Positions 10,201 through 18,632 of a DNA stretch of 64,000 bases are shown in pieces. The notes below the pieces were generated by a model. It was not told the DNA's origin. It did not search any database and worked only from the letters and a program-made list of their open reading frames with translations. This stretch comes from Acetivibrio mesophilus. GTDB lineage: Bacteria > Bacillota > Clostridia > Acetivibrionales > Acetivibrionaceae. The stretch covers positions 1 through 64,000 of the forward strand of contig NZ_RLII01000014.1 of NCBI RefSeq assembly GCF_004102745.1, written 5' to 3'. Within the stretch, counting starts at the first letter, position 1. Every line of letters starts with the position of its first letter. Both the position numbers and the translations under genes were made by a program.

Positions 10201-13133
10201 ATACTATTGAAATCGAGTATGACGAAATGAACAGAAAAATCAGGGTAAGGGATGCGGAAGGAAATACAACAAGGCTGTTCTATGATGTGTCAGGCAATTT
10301 GATAAAACGTGTGCTGCCTGAAAATTATGACCCCGAAACCGATGACGGTCCTGGAACATCGTATCTTTATGACTCAATGAACCGACTTTTGCAGGTGACA
10401 AATGCAGCCGGTGTTGTTGTAGAAAGAAACCTGTATAATACAGCCGGAGAGATTATAAAGAGAATCGGTGCGACAGAATACATGTCTGCATCCGATGATA
10501 ATGACAGATACGGTGTAGAATACGGATACGATCTGGGAGGAAGACTCAAATATATTGCAACACCGGAGGCAAAAGCGAAGGGCATTGTCAGCCAACAATA
10601 TAGCTATAATTCTCTGGGGCATATTACGGAATTTGTTGACGGAAAAGGGAATACAACAAAATACAATCTCGATTTATGGGGGAAAATCAAGGAAGTTCAC
10701 GAAGCTAGCGGTTCTGTTTCCAGATACGAATATGACTATGCCGGCAACCTTACATCAGTAATTGATGGAAACGGAAATACCACACAATACAATTACAACA
10801 GCCTTAACCTCATTTCGGGGATTATAGACCCATTGGGTGGCAAGATCTCTTATAAATACGACAAACAGGGAAGAAGGGTTTGGGCTGCCGATAAAGAAGG
10901 AAGGATTATACACTGCAGATACAACTTTGACAATAAGCTTGTAAGCAGTTGGAATGAGGATGGAATCCTTGAAAAATATGAGTATAATCTTGACGGAAGC
11001 CTTGCGGCCTCAATTAGCGACAGAACGATTCATTCATATACCTATACTCCATCGGGAAGACTCAAGAGGAAGAACACAAATGGTGTTGGAGTATTGGATT
11101 ATGAGTATGACAAGAACGGACGTGTGACGAGGCTTACCGATGTAAGCGGAAAAACTGTAGAGTATAATTATGATATTCTCGGCAGGCTCACCAGTGTGGC
11201 AAACGCCGGAAGGCAAACAGCACAGTATGAATACAATCCGGATAATACCATATCCCGGATTCTGTATGGCAGCGGTGTTTGTGCAAAGTATGACTACAAC
11301 ATGGATAAAAAGATAGTTGGTCTTCTTAGTGTTGATCCCTTTGGACAAGAACTGTTCAACGGAAAATATTCCTATGATGCAAACGGCAACCAGGTGATGA
11401 AAGAAGAAAACGGGAAGGCAACGTTATACAGTTATGATAGTGTAAACAGGCTTGAGAAGGTTTCCTATCCCGAAGGCAATAATGAGAAATTTGATTATGA
11501 CAATGCAGGAAACAGACTTGCTAGGGAGTTTGGAGAATCAATTGAGAACTATAAATATGATCAAAATAACAGGTTGATACAGAAGGTGTCTAATGGCATA
11601 GTGACAGACTATGAATATGATGTCAGAGGAAACCTTGTAAAGGAAATTGAAGGAGAATCCGTAAGGAATTTTGAGTATGACGAGTTTAACCGACTCACAA
11701 AAGTAGTAAATCCTGACGGCACATATCTTGAAAACATATATGATGCCGAAGGAATGAGGGTTCAGACCATAGAAAATGGTGAATACCGGAGATTCATATT
11801 TGACGGAAAACAGATCATATCCGAGGTCGGAGAGGATTGGGAGTTAAAGAGCAGGAACATAAGAGGGCATGCGCTATTGGAATTGGAGGATGAAAACAAT
11901 AATGCATACCACTATTTACATAATGTGCATGGCGATGTAACTAATCTTACAGATAGTTCAGGAAAGATTATTAACAGCTACGATTATGATGCCTTTGGTA
12001 ACACTGTAAAGGAGAAAGAAACAGTACGCAACAGGTTCCGCTATGCCGGGGAGCAGTATGATGACCTGACAGGTCAGTACTACTTGAGAGCAAGATATTA
12101 TAATCCGGCTATAGGGCGTTTTACCCAAGAGGATACATGGAGAGGTTTCACCTATAATCCTGCAAGTTTGAACCTGTACACATATGTTGAGAACAATCCG
12201 GTAATGTATATTGACCCTACAGGACACTGGCCCAAATTTATTGACAAAGCAGTAGATTGGGTAGGAGACAAGGTAAGCGACGCTGCTGACTGGGTAGGCG
12301 ACAAGGTGAGCGATGCAGCTGACTGGGTAGGAGATAGGGTTAGCGATGCAGTTGATTGGGTAGGCGACAGGGTCGAAGATGTCGGTAATTTCATAACAGA
12401 TACGGCAAGCAACGTTAAGGACTGGTGGGTAGAAAATAATGTTGGAGCCTATGTTGTCGGCGGCTTGAAGATAATAGGTGGAATTGCTATAGGTGTAGGG
12501 GCAGTTGCATTAACTGTTGCAACCTTTGGAGCAGCAGCCCCGCTGGTAGGTATAGCAATTGGTGCGGGTGTAGGTTTGGCAGCAACTTATGTGACAGATG
12601 TTGTTTCCAACTTTGCAGAAAATGACTGGAAATGGTCACTTTCAAACTTTGTGCCATCATCTTCTCCGGGTACATATATAGCAAATATCTTCTCTGGAGC
12701 AGTTAGCGGCCTGATTCCGGGTGGTATCGGTTTTCTCGGAAATGTTGGGTTGATAATTGGTGATAGTGTATTGACTACAAGTATCAGTACATTAATAGAC
12801 TCTGGAATTCAAGATATACGTACCGGAGAGATAAATGGAATAGACTGGGGGCAAGTTGGTGGAGATTTCCTTGGGAATGTTATAGGAAATACTATTGGAT
12901 GTATAATAGGAAACTTAATTCCTGATGTTCATGTGCCGGAATCCAGACAGGTTGCGAGAAATATTTTAAGAAATCAAGGAAGAGACTATAGTGGTCCGGC
13001 TGCCAGAGCCTTTATTAAGAAAAGGCTATTCCAAAGCAAAATAGTGGAAGTAATCAGTGCTTTTGTTGATAAAGTGTCTGGAGGAATTGCATCAGAATTT
13101 ATAGGTGGCGATAGTAAATGTACTGCAAATTAG
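7218..13133 (+). CDS. RHS/YD-repeat polymorphic toxin with WXG100-like N-terminus and repeat/membrane-like C-terminus
   Basis: About 1971 residues, a close paralogue of the protein at 561 through its N-terminal helical module (SIDWELR, W40), DUF6531-like segment (GDPINVTSGNFYVTKKDI), YD repeats and RHS core ending in DPTGH (1666-1670). I place the start at TTG 7218 because GGGAGTGAGG sits 4-8 bases before it and M-R-I-R-I-S-P-E-E then aligns residue for residue with the paralogue's M-Q-I-K-I-T-P-E-E; upstream TTG 7203 and GTG 7209 are in frame. The variable tail (1671-1971) begins with four 11-residue repeats (DWVGDKVSDAA type, 1680-1723). A Gly/Ala-rich hydrophobic stretch with several possible membrane segments follows, then a charged C-terminus. 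This resembles a pore-forming or membrane-inserting tip more than an enzyme; no catalytic motif is visible. Confidence 0.86.
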   Translation: MRIRISPEEMTKVAGNLRRLSDKFDDIIKDINSIVKSIDWELRSSEGVDQKASSAIKSARKISSGLDSMAKDLEFARDRMIEEDEKAANTTKKMKRATIGASVAAVASAGNAKVASVNYTSDYKNLGPGTASCPNTFVGDPINVTSGNFYVTKKDIQIPSRGIVLEIKRYYNSIDQTYGILGKGWRIGYETSLMNMEDSENILVVYPDGSVNVFEYNEEDNKYTAPRGVFDILQKNEDESYTLKLHDGTTYRYDKSGSLISISDLNENKISIKYDRQGMISSAVSPGGKRLDFSYEGSRLRRITDHTGREITYSYDKSGNLIQVKYPDGGSIKYGYDNMGMISITDQNGNTYVQNTYDEAGRVVKQLDHEGNELIIEYYPEECKNIYKWQKTGITRIYKYNEEKLLTETIYDDGTKEVFTYDENNNRDSITDRNGRTKRFKYDERGNLTAEIMPEPFNYTIRYSYDENNRRTKISTPGGGLTRFEYDEKGNLLKRIVKTGSSSNSETVYTYDEFGRVLTVTDAENNTTSFEYYDDDINKPSAIIDAEGSKFAYDFDDIGRVVEITTGYGTVKIEYNQQDKVTGLIDAEKNKIRIKYDAVGNMIGVITPEQYAEKGDKGQGYTFAYDAMDRMIKQVDPLGNVFAVKYDENGNKIKEVNPNYYNEEKDDGIGIAFKYDSNHRQINTIFPDGSKSRIKYDPRGNIIKTILPSDYDESTDDGPGVQFTYDEMNRVVEIIDPDGNVINRYVYDEDSRVIKEINAKGYMSADNDEERWGTLYKYNLAGWLLERRVPLESLDGQIVYNVTENVYDRNGRIVQQKTSPEYVTKTGYPKNWNIINYKYDKNGRVIEVSDSIGSNIQYEYDCLGKKTLEKKKINDSTYKITRFEYNSAGKLKKVSEVYDGKDLAGEEKETVTADTLFEYDKNGNITAITSPEGYRKRFTYDAANRRTSVEAHLPPDGVKISGNAANALLKTTVRRTLYSYDKAGNLVRQTLPNGNTIEIEYDEMNRKIRVRDAEGNTTRLFYDVSGNLIKRVLPENYDPETDDGPGTSYLYDSMNRLLQVTNAAGVVVERNLYNTAGEIIKRIGATEYMSASDDNDRYGVEYGYDLGGRLKYIATPEAKAKGIVSQQYSYNSLGHITEFVDGKGNTTKYNLDLWGKIKEVHEASGSVSRYEYDYAGNLTSVIDGNGNTTQYNYNSLNLISGIIDPLGGKISYKYDKQGRRVWAADKEGRIIHCRYNFDNKLVSSWNEDGILEKYEYNLDGSLAASISDRTIHSYTYTPSGRLKRKNTNGVGVLDYEYDKNGRVTRLTDVSGKTVEYNYDILGRLTSVANAGRQTAQYEYNPDNTISRILYGSGVCAKYDYNMDKKIVGLLSVDPFGQELFNGKYSYDANGNQVMKEENGKATLYSYDSVNRLEKVSYPEGNNEKFDYDNAGNRLAREFGESIENYKYDQNNRLIQKVSNGIVTDYEYDVRGNLVKEIEGESVRNFEYDEFNRLTKVVNPDGTYLENIYDAEGMRVQTIENGEYRRFIFDGKQIISEVGEDWELKSRNIRGHALLELEDENNNAYHYLHNVHGDVTNLTDSSGKIINSYDYDAFGNTVKEKETVRNRFRYAGEQYDDLTGQYYLRARYYNPAIGRFTQEDTWRGFTYNPASLNLYTYVENNPVMYIDPTGHWPKFIDKAVDWVGDKVSDAADWVGDKVSDAADWVGDRVSDAVDWVGDRVEDVGNFITDTASNVKDWWVENNVGAYVVGGLKIIGGIAIGVGAVALTVATFGAAAPLVGIAIGAGVGLAATYVTDVVSNFAENDWKWSLSNFVPSSSPGTYIANIFSGAVSGLIPGGIGFLGNVGLIIGDSVLTTSISTLIDSGIQDIRTGEINGIDWGQVGGDFLGNVIGNTIGCIIGNLIPDVHVPESRQVARNILRNQGRDYSGPAARAFIKKRLFQSKIVEVISAFVDKVSGGIASEFIGGDSKCTAN
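12255..12386 (+). repeat. Four in-frame 33-base tandem repeats in the RHS C-terminus
   Basis: Units start at 12255, 12288, 12321 and 12354 and encode DWVGDKVSDAA, DWVGDKVSDAA, DWVGDRVSDAV and DWVGDRVEDVG. With a W and a V at fixed spacing and alternating charge, they look like an amphipathic helical repeat. They are the first sequence after the RHS core. Confidence 0.85.
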
Positions 13134-13156
13134 ATTCATTAAGTCAAGGAGGTTAA

Positions 13157-13645
13157 ATGGTGGAGGAAATATACAATAAAGTACTCTTTAATCAAGTTGT
13201 GTTTACTGCAATAGCTGATATTATAGTTCTTGTAGGCTGTATAGTGCTTTGGTTTGCAAGTGATGTTATTAAAATAAAGAAAAAGGGAGTAGTAGTACGG
13301 GAAATAAAGATGAAGAAAGGCGTAAGGATTATTGTAAACCGATTATTACCTCTGCTTGTGTTATGTATTATTGCTCCGTACACAATAAATCTAAGCCTTG
13401 ATTATGCAAAAAAAGACTACCTTTATGGAGAAGGAAAGATAACATCATATTACAATAACATGAGGACAGGAATAGCTATGCATATTGACGATGTGTACTA
13501 TGACTTGCCAAAGACCTATAGAGCGAATATTTCGCTAAATAACAGAGACATAACCTACAAATTTACATATGCGAGGAGAACGAAGTTGATTTTGCACATA
13601 GAAGCTGTAGATAATGAAGGGTTCGATAACGAAGCCATGGACTAA
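13157..13645 (+). CDS. Small two-helix membrane protein, candidate immunity protein
   Basis: 162 residues, preceded by AAGGAGG at 13146-13152 and 23 bases after the second RHS stop, so it is co-transcribed with it. Two hydrophobic helices are seen: about 11-32 (FTAIADIIVLVGCIVLWFA) and 58-80 (LLPLLVLCIIAPYTINLSL), with a basic loop KIKKKG between them, which should be cytoplasmic. The C-terminal 80 residues would then lie outside. No family was recognised and it is unrelated by eye to the small protein after the first RHS gene, as expected for immunity proteins matched to different toxin tips. The role is inferred from gene order alone. Confidence 0.6.
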   Translation: MVEEIYNKVLFNQVVFTAIADIIVLVGCIVLWFASDVIKIKKKGVVVREIKMKKGVRIIVNRLLPLLVLCIIAPYTINLSLDYAKKDYLYGEGKITSYYNNMRTGIAMHIDDVYYDLPKTYRANISLNNRDITYKFTYARRTKLILHIEAVDNEGFDNEAMD

Positions 13646-13723
13646 TCGAGCGGATAAATTATTACGATATCAAAAATTGAGCTTGATAAAACTACCCGAA
13701 TTTTCTAAGAATCTATGTTGATA

Positions 13724-13758
13724 AGCAGCTAAAGTACTTTTTACTTTAGCTGCTTTTT
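13724..13758 (+). terminator. Rho-independent terminator after the RHS2 operon
   Basis: A perfect 13-base stem (agcagctaaagta / tactttagctgct) with a 5-base loop, followed by TTTTT. It closes the second RHS module and isolates the SDR gene downstream. Confidence 0.85.
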
Positions 13759-13767
13759 GCAATCGGG

Positions 13768-13819
13768 CCTCTTGAAATGAAAGTGGCAAAAGCGAAGGGA
13801 TTCGATGTCCCGAGCTTTT
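13768..13819 (+). repeat. Copy A of a dispersed ~50-base sequence
   Basis: Begins cctcttgaaatgaaag and ends ttcgatgtcccgagcttt. It matches 57262-57318 at most positions apart from a few missing bases, and its first part matches 44374-44399. In one frame it encodes AKAKGFDVP, against AKAKGLDVP in the second copy, so these may be relics of one small gene family. Confidence 0.5.
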
Positions 13820-13899
13820 ACTTAGCCTGCAAAATGGGTATTATATAATAATACTTAATAATACTTAATGTAGTTGCTTTAATGGAGGACAAATAGCAG

Positions 13900-14679
13900 A
13901 TGAATAAAAAAAAGAATGTCGCAATAATTACAGGTGCAAGTAGCGGATTGGGAAAAGAATTTGTAAATCTGATTTTGAATGATGATGAAATTGATGAAAT
14001 TTGGGCGATTGCAAGGGATGAAAAGAAATTGCAAGCACTTTTAGAGGAAGGTGGGAAGAAAATAAAGCCATTTTCTATCGACCTGTCAATAATAGATGAG
14101 ATAAAGAAATTTGAAGAAGAAATTAAGAAACAAGATATTGTAATAAAAATACTAATTAATAATGCGGGATTTGCAAAATTCTGCTCATATGATGACTTGA
14201 GTATTGATGAATCAATCAATATGGTTGATTTGAATGTTAGTGGAGTAGTGGCGATGGGCTTGGTATGTATTCCATATATGGAAAGGGGAAGTCATATCTT
14301 AAACATTTCATCGCAGGCATCATTCCAGCCGTTGCCTTACCAAAATATATATAGTTCAACAAAAGCATTTGTAAGAAACTATTCAAGAGCTCTTAATGTT
14401 GAATTAAAGGATAGAGGAATATCGGTTACGGCAGTCTGTCCGGGGTGGATGAAAACTGCATTGTTTGATAGAGCTGCAATAGGCGCAGAAAAAGCTACGA
14501 ATAATTTTAGTGGTATGGTTACCCCTGATAAAGTTGCTAAAAAGGCACTGAAGGATGCTAAGAAAAATAAAGATATTTCTGTCTACGGCATATACGTGAA
14601 ATTCTGTCATCTGATGGCCAAGCTTTTACCTCAAAAAATGATGATGAAAGTATGGTTAATGCAGCAGAAAATCGGATAA
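13900..14679 (+). CDS. Short-chain dehydrogenase/reductase (SDR), NAD(P)-dependent
   Basis: 259 residues, the usual size of a classical SDR. The cofactor motif TGASSGLG is at residues 9-16, NNAG lies near 86-89, and the catalytic S-Y-K set is present (ISSQAS, then YSSTK near 150). PGWMKT follows the active site as in the family. It should be a soluble cytoplasmic oxidoreductase; the substrate cannot be told. The ribosome site is GGAGG in aatggaggacaaatagcag. It is single-transcribed between the terminator at 13724 and the HIT gene, with a possible TATAAT at about 13850-13860. The C-terminal KLLPQKMMMKVWLMQQK is basic and amphipathic, as in membrane-associated DltE/YqjQ-like SDRs. Confidence 0.85.
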   Translation: MNKKKNVAIITGASSGLGKEFVNLILNDDEIDEIWAIARDEKKLQALLEEGGKKIKPFSIDLSIIDEIKKFEEEIKKQDIVIKILINNAGFAKFCSYDDLSIDESINMVDLNVSGVVAMGLVCIPYMERGSHILNISSQASFQPLPYQNIYSSTKAFVRNYSRALNVELKDRGISVTAVCPGWMKTALFDRAAIGAEKATNNFSGMVTPDKVAKKALKDAKKNKDISVYGIYVKFCHLMAKLLPQKMMMKVWLMQQKIG

Positions 14680-14858
14680 TGAATTTATCACTATATTCCA
14701 TATTCAAGGCATTTGGTGACTCAAATTTTAGTTGGGAAATAATAAAAAATAGTACTGGTATAAATAACATTTTTATGTTATCATAATGCTATAAATTACA
14801 AAACCAATATATCATAATACTGTAAAAAAAGGATTATTTTTATAGGGAGAGGTGCATC

Positions 14859-15203
14859 TTGGATAATTGTATTTTTTGCAAGATAATTAACAAAGAATTA
14901 CCCTCAACAGTTTATTATGAAGATGACAGGGTAATCGCCATAAAAGATATAAATCCCGCTGCGCCGGTGCATGTGCTCATTATTCCGAAGGAGCATATTG
15001 CTAATGTTAAAGAAATCAATGAATCAAATGCTCAAATACTGATAGACATTCACAAAGCTGCAAACAAAGTGGCACAGGAATTGGGGATTTCGGAGAAGGG
15101 TTATAGGATAATAACCAACTGTGGGGAAGCAGCAGGGCAAACAGTTTTTCATCTTCACTATCATCTCTTGGGTGGTGTTGATATGGGTCCTAAAATTCTT
15201 TAA
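14859..15203 (+). CDS. HIT family protein (HinT-like purine nucleoside phosphoramidase)
   Basis: 114 residues, the full length of bacterial HinT proteins. It starts CIFCKIINKELPS and carries DDRVIAIKDINP and the histidine triad HLHYH in VFHLHYHLLGG near the C-terminus. These proteins hydrolyse adenosine 5'-phosphoramidates and related nucleotide conjugates in the cytoplasm. The start is TTG at 14859 with GGGAGAGG 6 bases upstream; no ATG is suitably placed, and the family's conserved DNCIFCKI begins directly after it. Stand-alone gene. Confidence 0.92.
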   Translation: MDNCIFCKIINKELPSTVYYEDDRVIAIKDINPAAPVHVLIIPKEHIANVKEINESNAQILIDIHKAANKVAQELGISEKGYRIITNCGEAAGQTVFHLHYHLLGGVDMGPKIL

Positions 15204-15236
15204 TACACCAGTTTCTTATTGCAATAATATGCCATC

Positions 15237-15254
15237 TGTGATAGTATAATCACA
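15237..15254. promoter_or_regulatory. Inverted repeat over a -10-like box before the SLH gene
   Basis: TGTGAT-AGTATA-ATCACA (15237-15254) is a perfect 6-base inverted repeat enclosing TATAAT (15245-15250). The half-sites resemble CRP/FNR-family half-sites, but the spacing is two bases wider than the classical site. It is a candidate operator giving a 5' leader of about 120 bases. Confidence 0.4.
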
Positions 15255-15378
15255 AATGAATTTTTTTGGTTCTTAGGTATGTTTATTTTGAATATGTTGT
15301 ATCTTAAGTGTTGGGTCTTATGCTCAGATCCAGCATTGAAATAATTAAAACTAAGGAGTATTTATAGGGGGGGCAAAA

Positions 15379-17622
15379 ATGAAAAAGTTCCATAACAAAC
15401 AACTTCAAAACATCATCTGTAGTATTATTGCTATTGTTATGATTTTTGGTGTTATTGCAACGGTGGCATATGCAGAAGTGGTAGCGCCGGATGCATTTCA
15501 AAAGGTAGTATTACAGGTGATTAGTCTTACAGAAGAGCAGAGAACAGATTTCGTCGATGATGTTCTTGACAAAATCAGTACTTCAAACTATAAAGATTAT
15601 GTCGATGATGCAAAAGCTATTCTTGGTCTGTCAATGTCTGATTCGGATATGGAAAAAGCACTTGCAAGTTATGCAAATTATCCGAATACATACAAAAGCG
15701 ATTTGAAAAACTTGATAAAAGTGTTCGGATTGCGTACAAAGCCATACAATACAGCATCCTTCAAAGACATTGAAAAAAGAATTAATTACGGAATAACAGG
15801 AAATTCCGATGACAGCAGAGGTTTTAAACTTTTTGTTGAAATTTTCAAAGCCATCAGGACATTTAATATGTCACCTGTATTCTACGATGGTTCTGATGAT
15901 GTTTATAAAATTGACATTAAAGTTGAAGGAAACAATACTTTGAAGAATGAGATCGATGCTCTTATTTCTTCAATAGAGTCCTTGAAAAGCAGAGGTATTG
16001 AAGACTTTAACGGTTTCACTGATTATATTGAAAATGAAATTAACACTAACTCCTATGCTCAGATATACGCATTAAAGGCGTTCTTAAAAGATGAGCTGGG
16101 AACTAGTGCATATGAAGGTACTTTGCCGGAGCCTTCTGAAATTGATCCTTTGCAAAAAGTAATTCTGTCTGTTCTTGGTCTTCCACAACAGAGCAGGAAG
16201 TCCTTTGTAGAGAATGTGCTTGTTAAGCTTACACCAAGCAATTATACCGAATATGTATATACAGCAAAGAGAATTCTTGGAGCTACAATTTCCGATGCTG
16301 AGATGAAGGCTGCACTCAAAGTATATGCCGGTTATGCAGCAGACTATCGTGCACAGATTGAAGGCATGATTTTAGGATTTGACTTGTCGGCAGTTAAAAT
16401 TGATACTACAGGATACGCAGATCTGGCAGCCGAAATAAACCTTGAAGTTACTGGAGATGCTAGTGACGTTACAGGAACGAAATTTGTTGTAGGAATGTTG
16501 AACTACCTGTCAACATTTACAGGTCCAATGGTGTTTGATGGAGCTGCAGATTCTTATAAGGTTGACTTCAATGTTCCGAATAACAACACAATGAAACGTC
16601 ATCTTGATGGATTGATAAAGCTGATTAAGTCATTAGAAGACAGGGGAGTGACAGATTTTGAATCCTTCCTTGCCGTAGCTGAAGATATAGTTAATGACAA
16701 TGACAATATTCAAATTTATAACTTTAAGAAACAGTTGCATGATTTGTATGGAAACAGTGTATATAGCGGTACACTTCCGTATCCGTCAGCAGCACCAACA
16801 CCAGTACCAACACCAACACCTACTTCTACATCCGGTGGCGGATCCGGTGGTTCCGGTGGGTCTGGCGGTTCTGGAGGAGGTTCAGCTAGTACACCAACAC
16901 CACCACCCACACCTACACCTACTTCTGAAGTTGTAGAGCCTTCACCTAGTGAAGTTCCGGCAGCGCCATTTAATGATATAGCAGGCCACTGGGCAGAGCA
17001 GTTCATTGCGAAGTTGGCAGCTAGAAATATCGTAAGCGGTTATCCGGATGGAAGTGTAAAGCCTGACGCAGAGATAACAAGGGCAGAAATGGCTGTAATT
17101 ACTGTTAAGGCTGCAGGGCTTGAGCCTGTTGAAAATGTGTCGTTGAAGTTTGATGACGCAGATCAGATACCTGCATGGGCAGCTGGATATGTACAGGCAG
17201 GAGTTGAGGCAGGTATTATTGCAGGGTATGAAGACAATACATTTAGACCGTCAAGAAACATTACCAGAGAAGAAATGGTAGTATTAGCAATAAAGGCTTA
17301 TGGATATGAAGTATCTGAAAATCCTGAACTCAGCTTTGTAGACGCAAGTGAGATTGGAGACTGGTCAAAGGCATTTGTTGCAAAGGCAGTTGAATTAGGG
17401 TTTGTTGTGGGTTATCCAGATAACACATTCAAGCCTAAGAAAAATGTAACTAGAGCTGAAGCATTTACAGTTCTTGTAAAAGGAATTGAGGCAAAGGAAG
17501 CAGCTGCAGCAGAAGAAGTTGTAGCAGAAGAAGCTGCAGAGACTGGAGAAGCTGCTGATACTGCAGAAGCAACAGAGGAAACATCTGCTGAGAGTGGTTC
17601 GGAAGAAGCTTCACAGGATTAA
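15379..17622 (+). CDS. Secreted S-layer-homology (SLH) protein with duplicated N-terminal domain
   Basis: 747 residues. Residues 1-32 are a signal peptide (KKFHNK, a hydrophobic core, then cleavage after VAYA). Two homologous domains of about 205 residues follow, starting FQKVVLQVISL (about 40) and LQKVILSVLGL (about 256), each with an S-N-Y-x-x-Y-V segment and helical character. Residues 468-529 are a Pro-Thr and Gly-Gly-Ser linker. Three SLH domains (about 530-580, 590-645, 652-705) carry the ITRAE / ITREE / VTRAE motifs, which bind pyruvylated secondary cell-wall polymer. A 40-residue Ala/Glu tail ends the protein. It should be anchored non-covalently to the wall with the duplicated domain exposed; that domain's function is not recognised. 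Ribosome site: ggggggg before ATG 15379. A terminator follows. Confidence 0.9.
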   Translation: MKKFHNKQLQNIICSIIAIVMIFGVIATVAYAEVVAPDAFQKVVLQVISLTEEQRTDFVDDVLDKISTSNYKDYVDDAKAILGLSMSDSDMEKALASYANYPNTYKSDLKNLIKVFGLRTKPYNTASFKDIEKRINYGITGNSDDSRGFKLFVEIFKAIRTFNMSPVFYDGSDDVYKIDIKVEGNNTLKNEIDALISSIESLKSRGIEDFNGFTDYIENEINTNSYAQIYALKAFLKDELGTSAYEGTLPEPSEIDPLQKVILSVLGLPQQSRKSFVENVLVKLTPSNYTEYVYTAKRILGATISDAEMKAALKVYAGYAADYRAQIEGMILGFDLSAVKIDTTGYADLAAEINLEVTGDASDVTGTKFVVGMLNYLSTFTGPMVFDGAADSYKVDFNVPNNNTMKRHLDGLIKLIKSLEDRGVTDFESFLAVAEDIVNDNDNIQIYNFKKQLHDLYGNSVYSGTLPYPSAAPTPVPTPTPTSTSGGGSGGSGGSGGSGGGSASTPTPPPTPTPTSEVVEPSPSEVPAAPFNDIAGHWAEQFIAKLAARNIVSGYPDGSVKPDAEITRAEMAVITVKAAGLEPVENVSLKFDDADQIPAWAAGYVQAGVEAGIIAGYEDNTFRPSRNITREEMVVLAIKAYGYEVSENPELSFVDASEIGDWSKAFVAKAVELGFVVGYPDNTFKPKKNVTRAEAFTVLVKGIEAKEAAAAEEVVAEEAAETGEAADTAEATEETSAESGSEEASQD

Positions 17623-17665
17623 TTATTGTAATTAATTATAATTAAAATATTTAAATTGAAAAGTT

Positions 17666-17697
17666 AAAAAGGTAGAGCATGATTGCTCTACCTTTTT
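17666..17697 (+). terminator. Rho-independent terminator after the SLH gene
   Basis: Stem aaaaaggtagagca / tgctctaccttttt with a 4-base loop, the T-run forming part of the stem end. It may work in both directions. Confidence 0.85.
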
Positions 17698-17722
17698 ACT
17701 ACATTAAAAATTAGAAATTGTC

Positions 17723-17751
17723 TTGTGGAAGTTTTAAGTAGATGTTATAAT
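17723..17751 (+). promoter_or_regulatory. Candidate promoter of the CpsB-type phosphatase gene
   Basis: TTGTGG (17723-17728), 17 bases, TATAAT (17746-17751), about 55 bases before the start codon. Confidence 0.4.
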
Positions 17752-17806
17752 AATTTTGTAATTGAACAGGAGTGTTACCAGCATAATAGAAAAGGACTGA
17801 AGTGAG

Positions 17807-18598
17807 ATGGTTGTAGACATTCATTGTCATATTCTGTATGGGATAGATGATGGACCGAAGACATTAGAAGAATCGATATCATTATGCAGAATGCTTCAAA
17901 TAAGGGGTATTGACAAAGTTATTGCCACACCGCATTTTATCGGAGATTATGATTCGAAGCCGACTCCTGAGAGTATAAACGAGAAAATATCTGCTCTTAA
18001 GCGAGAAATGGACAAGGAGAGTATCAAGCTAGAAATATATCCAGGTATGGAGGTCTTTGCATCTAATGATACCGTTGATAGAATACAGAATGGTGAGATT
18101 TTAACATTAAATAATTCCAGATATGTGCTTATCGAATTTTCCTTTGAGAATATTCCTAAATATATGTCGGAGCTTTTATTCTCTATGCAGCTTAAGGGAT
18201 ATGTTCCAATAATTGCACATCCTGAGCGCTATAACATCCGATACAGGAAGAGCGGTATTATTAAGCAGGCTGTAGAAAACGGATCGTTGCTTCAGGTCAA
18301 TTCGGGAAGTATTATGGGAGCACATGGTTCTGAAGTACGAGAAGAAGTAATAAGACTTCTACGAAGTGGAATGGTTCATCTTATAGCTACTGATGCTCAT
18401 GGTGGCAGAAGACCGGTTTATGGTTTATCGGAAGTTGAAAAGGAGCTTGTTGAAATCTGTGGAGTAGAAAATGCAAAAAAACTTCTATATATAAACCCTC
18501 AAAGAGTTTTTGAAGATGGAGATGTAGAGGAAACAAGTACTGTAAAAGAAAGGTTTTCATTGTTAAACTTGTTCCGAAAAATAAAGCATTATGACTAA
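17807..18598 (+). CDS. CpsB/YwqE-type PHP-domain tyrosine-protein phosphatase
   Basis: 263 residues, matching the size of CpsB/CapC phosphatases. Metal-binding motifs of the PHP fold are in order: DIHCH (4-8), DDGP, ATPHF (about 44), GMEV (about 84), AHPERY (about 143) and TDAHG (about 196). These enzymes remove phosphate from the tyrosine cluster of bacterial BY-kinases that control capsule or exopolysaccharide length. The cognate kinase is the Wzz/CpsD fusion at 21321 in this window. ATG 17807 is preceded by a weak purine-rich site (aaaggactgaagtgag). It is transcribed on its own, with no tight coupling to rfbC. Confidence 0.9.
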   Translation: MVVDIHCHILYGIDDGPKTLEESISLCRMLQIRGIDKVIATPHFIGDYDSKPTPESINEKISALKREMDKESIKLEIYPGMEVFASNDTVDRIQNGEILTLNNSRYVLIEFSFENIPKYMSELLFSMQLKGYVPIIAHPERYNIRYRKSGIIKQAVENGSLLQVNSGSIMGAHGSEVREEVIRLLRSGMVHLIATDAHGGRRPVYGLSEVEKELVEICGVENAKKLLYINPQRVFEDGDVEETSTVKERFSLLNLFRKIKHYD

Positions 18599-18632
18599 TT
18601 GCATTATAGAGCAGCAATGCCCTGTGTGTAAA

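Noticed and set aside
12255-12386. 33-base direct repeats considered as a small CRISPR array
   Set aside because: The units abut without spacers, stay in frame and encode a regular 11-residue protein repeat.
15237-15254. Assignment of the inverted repeat to CRP itself
   Set aside because: The half-sites fit, but the centre is two bases too wide for the classical site, so only a generic operator is proposed.
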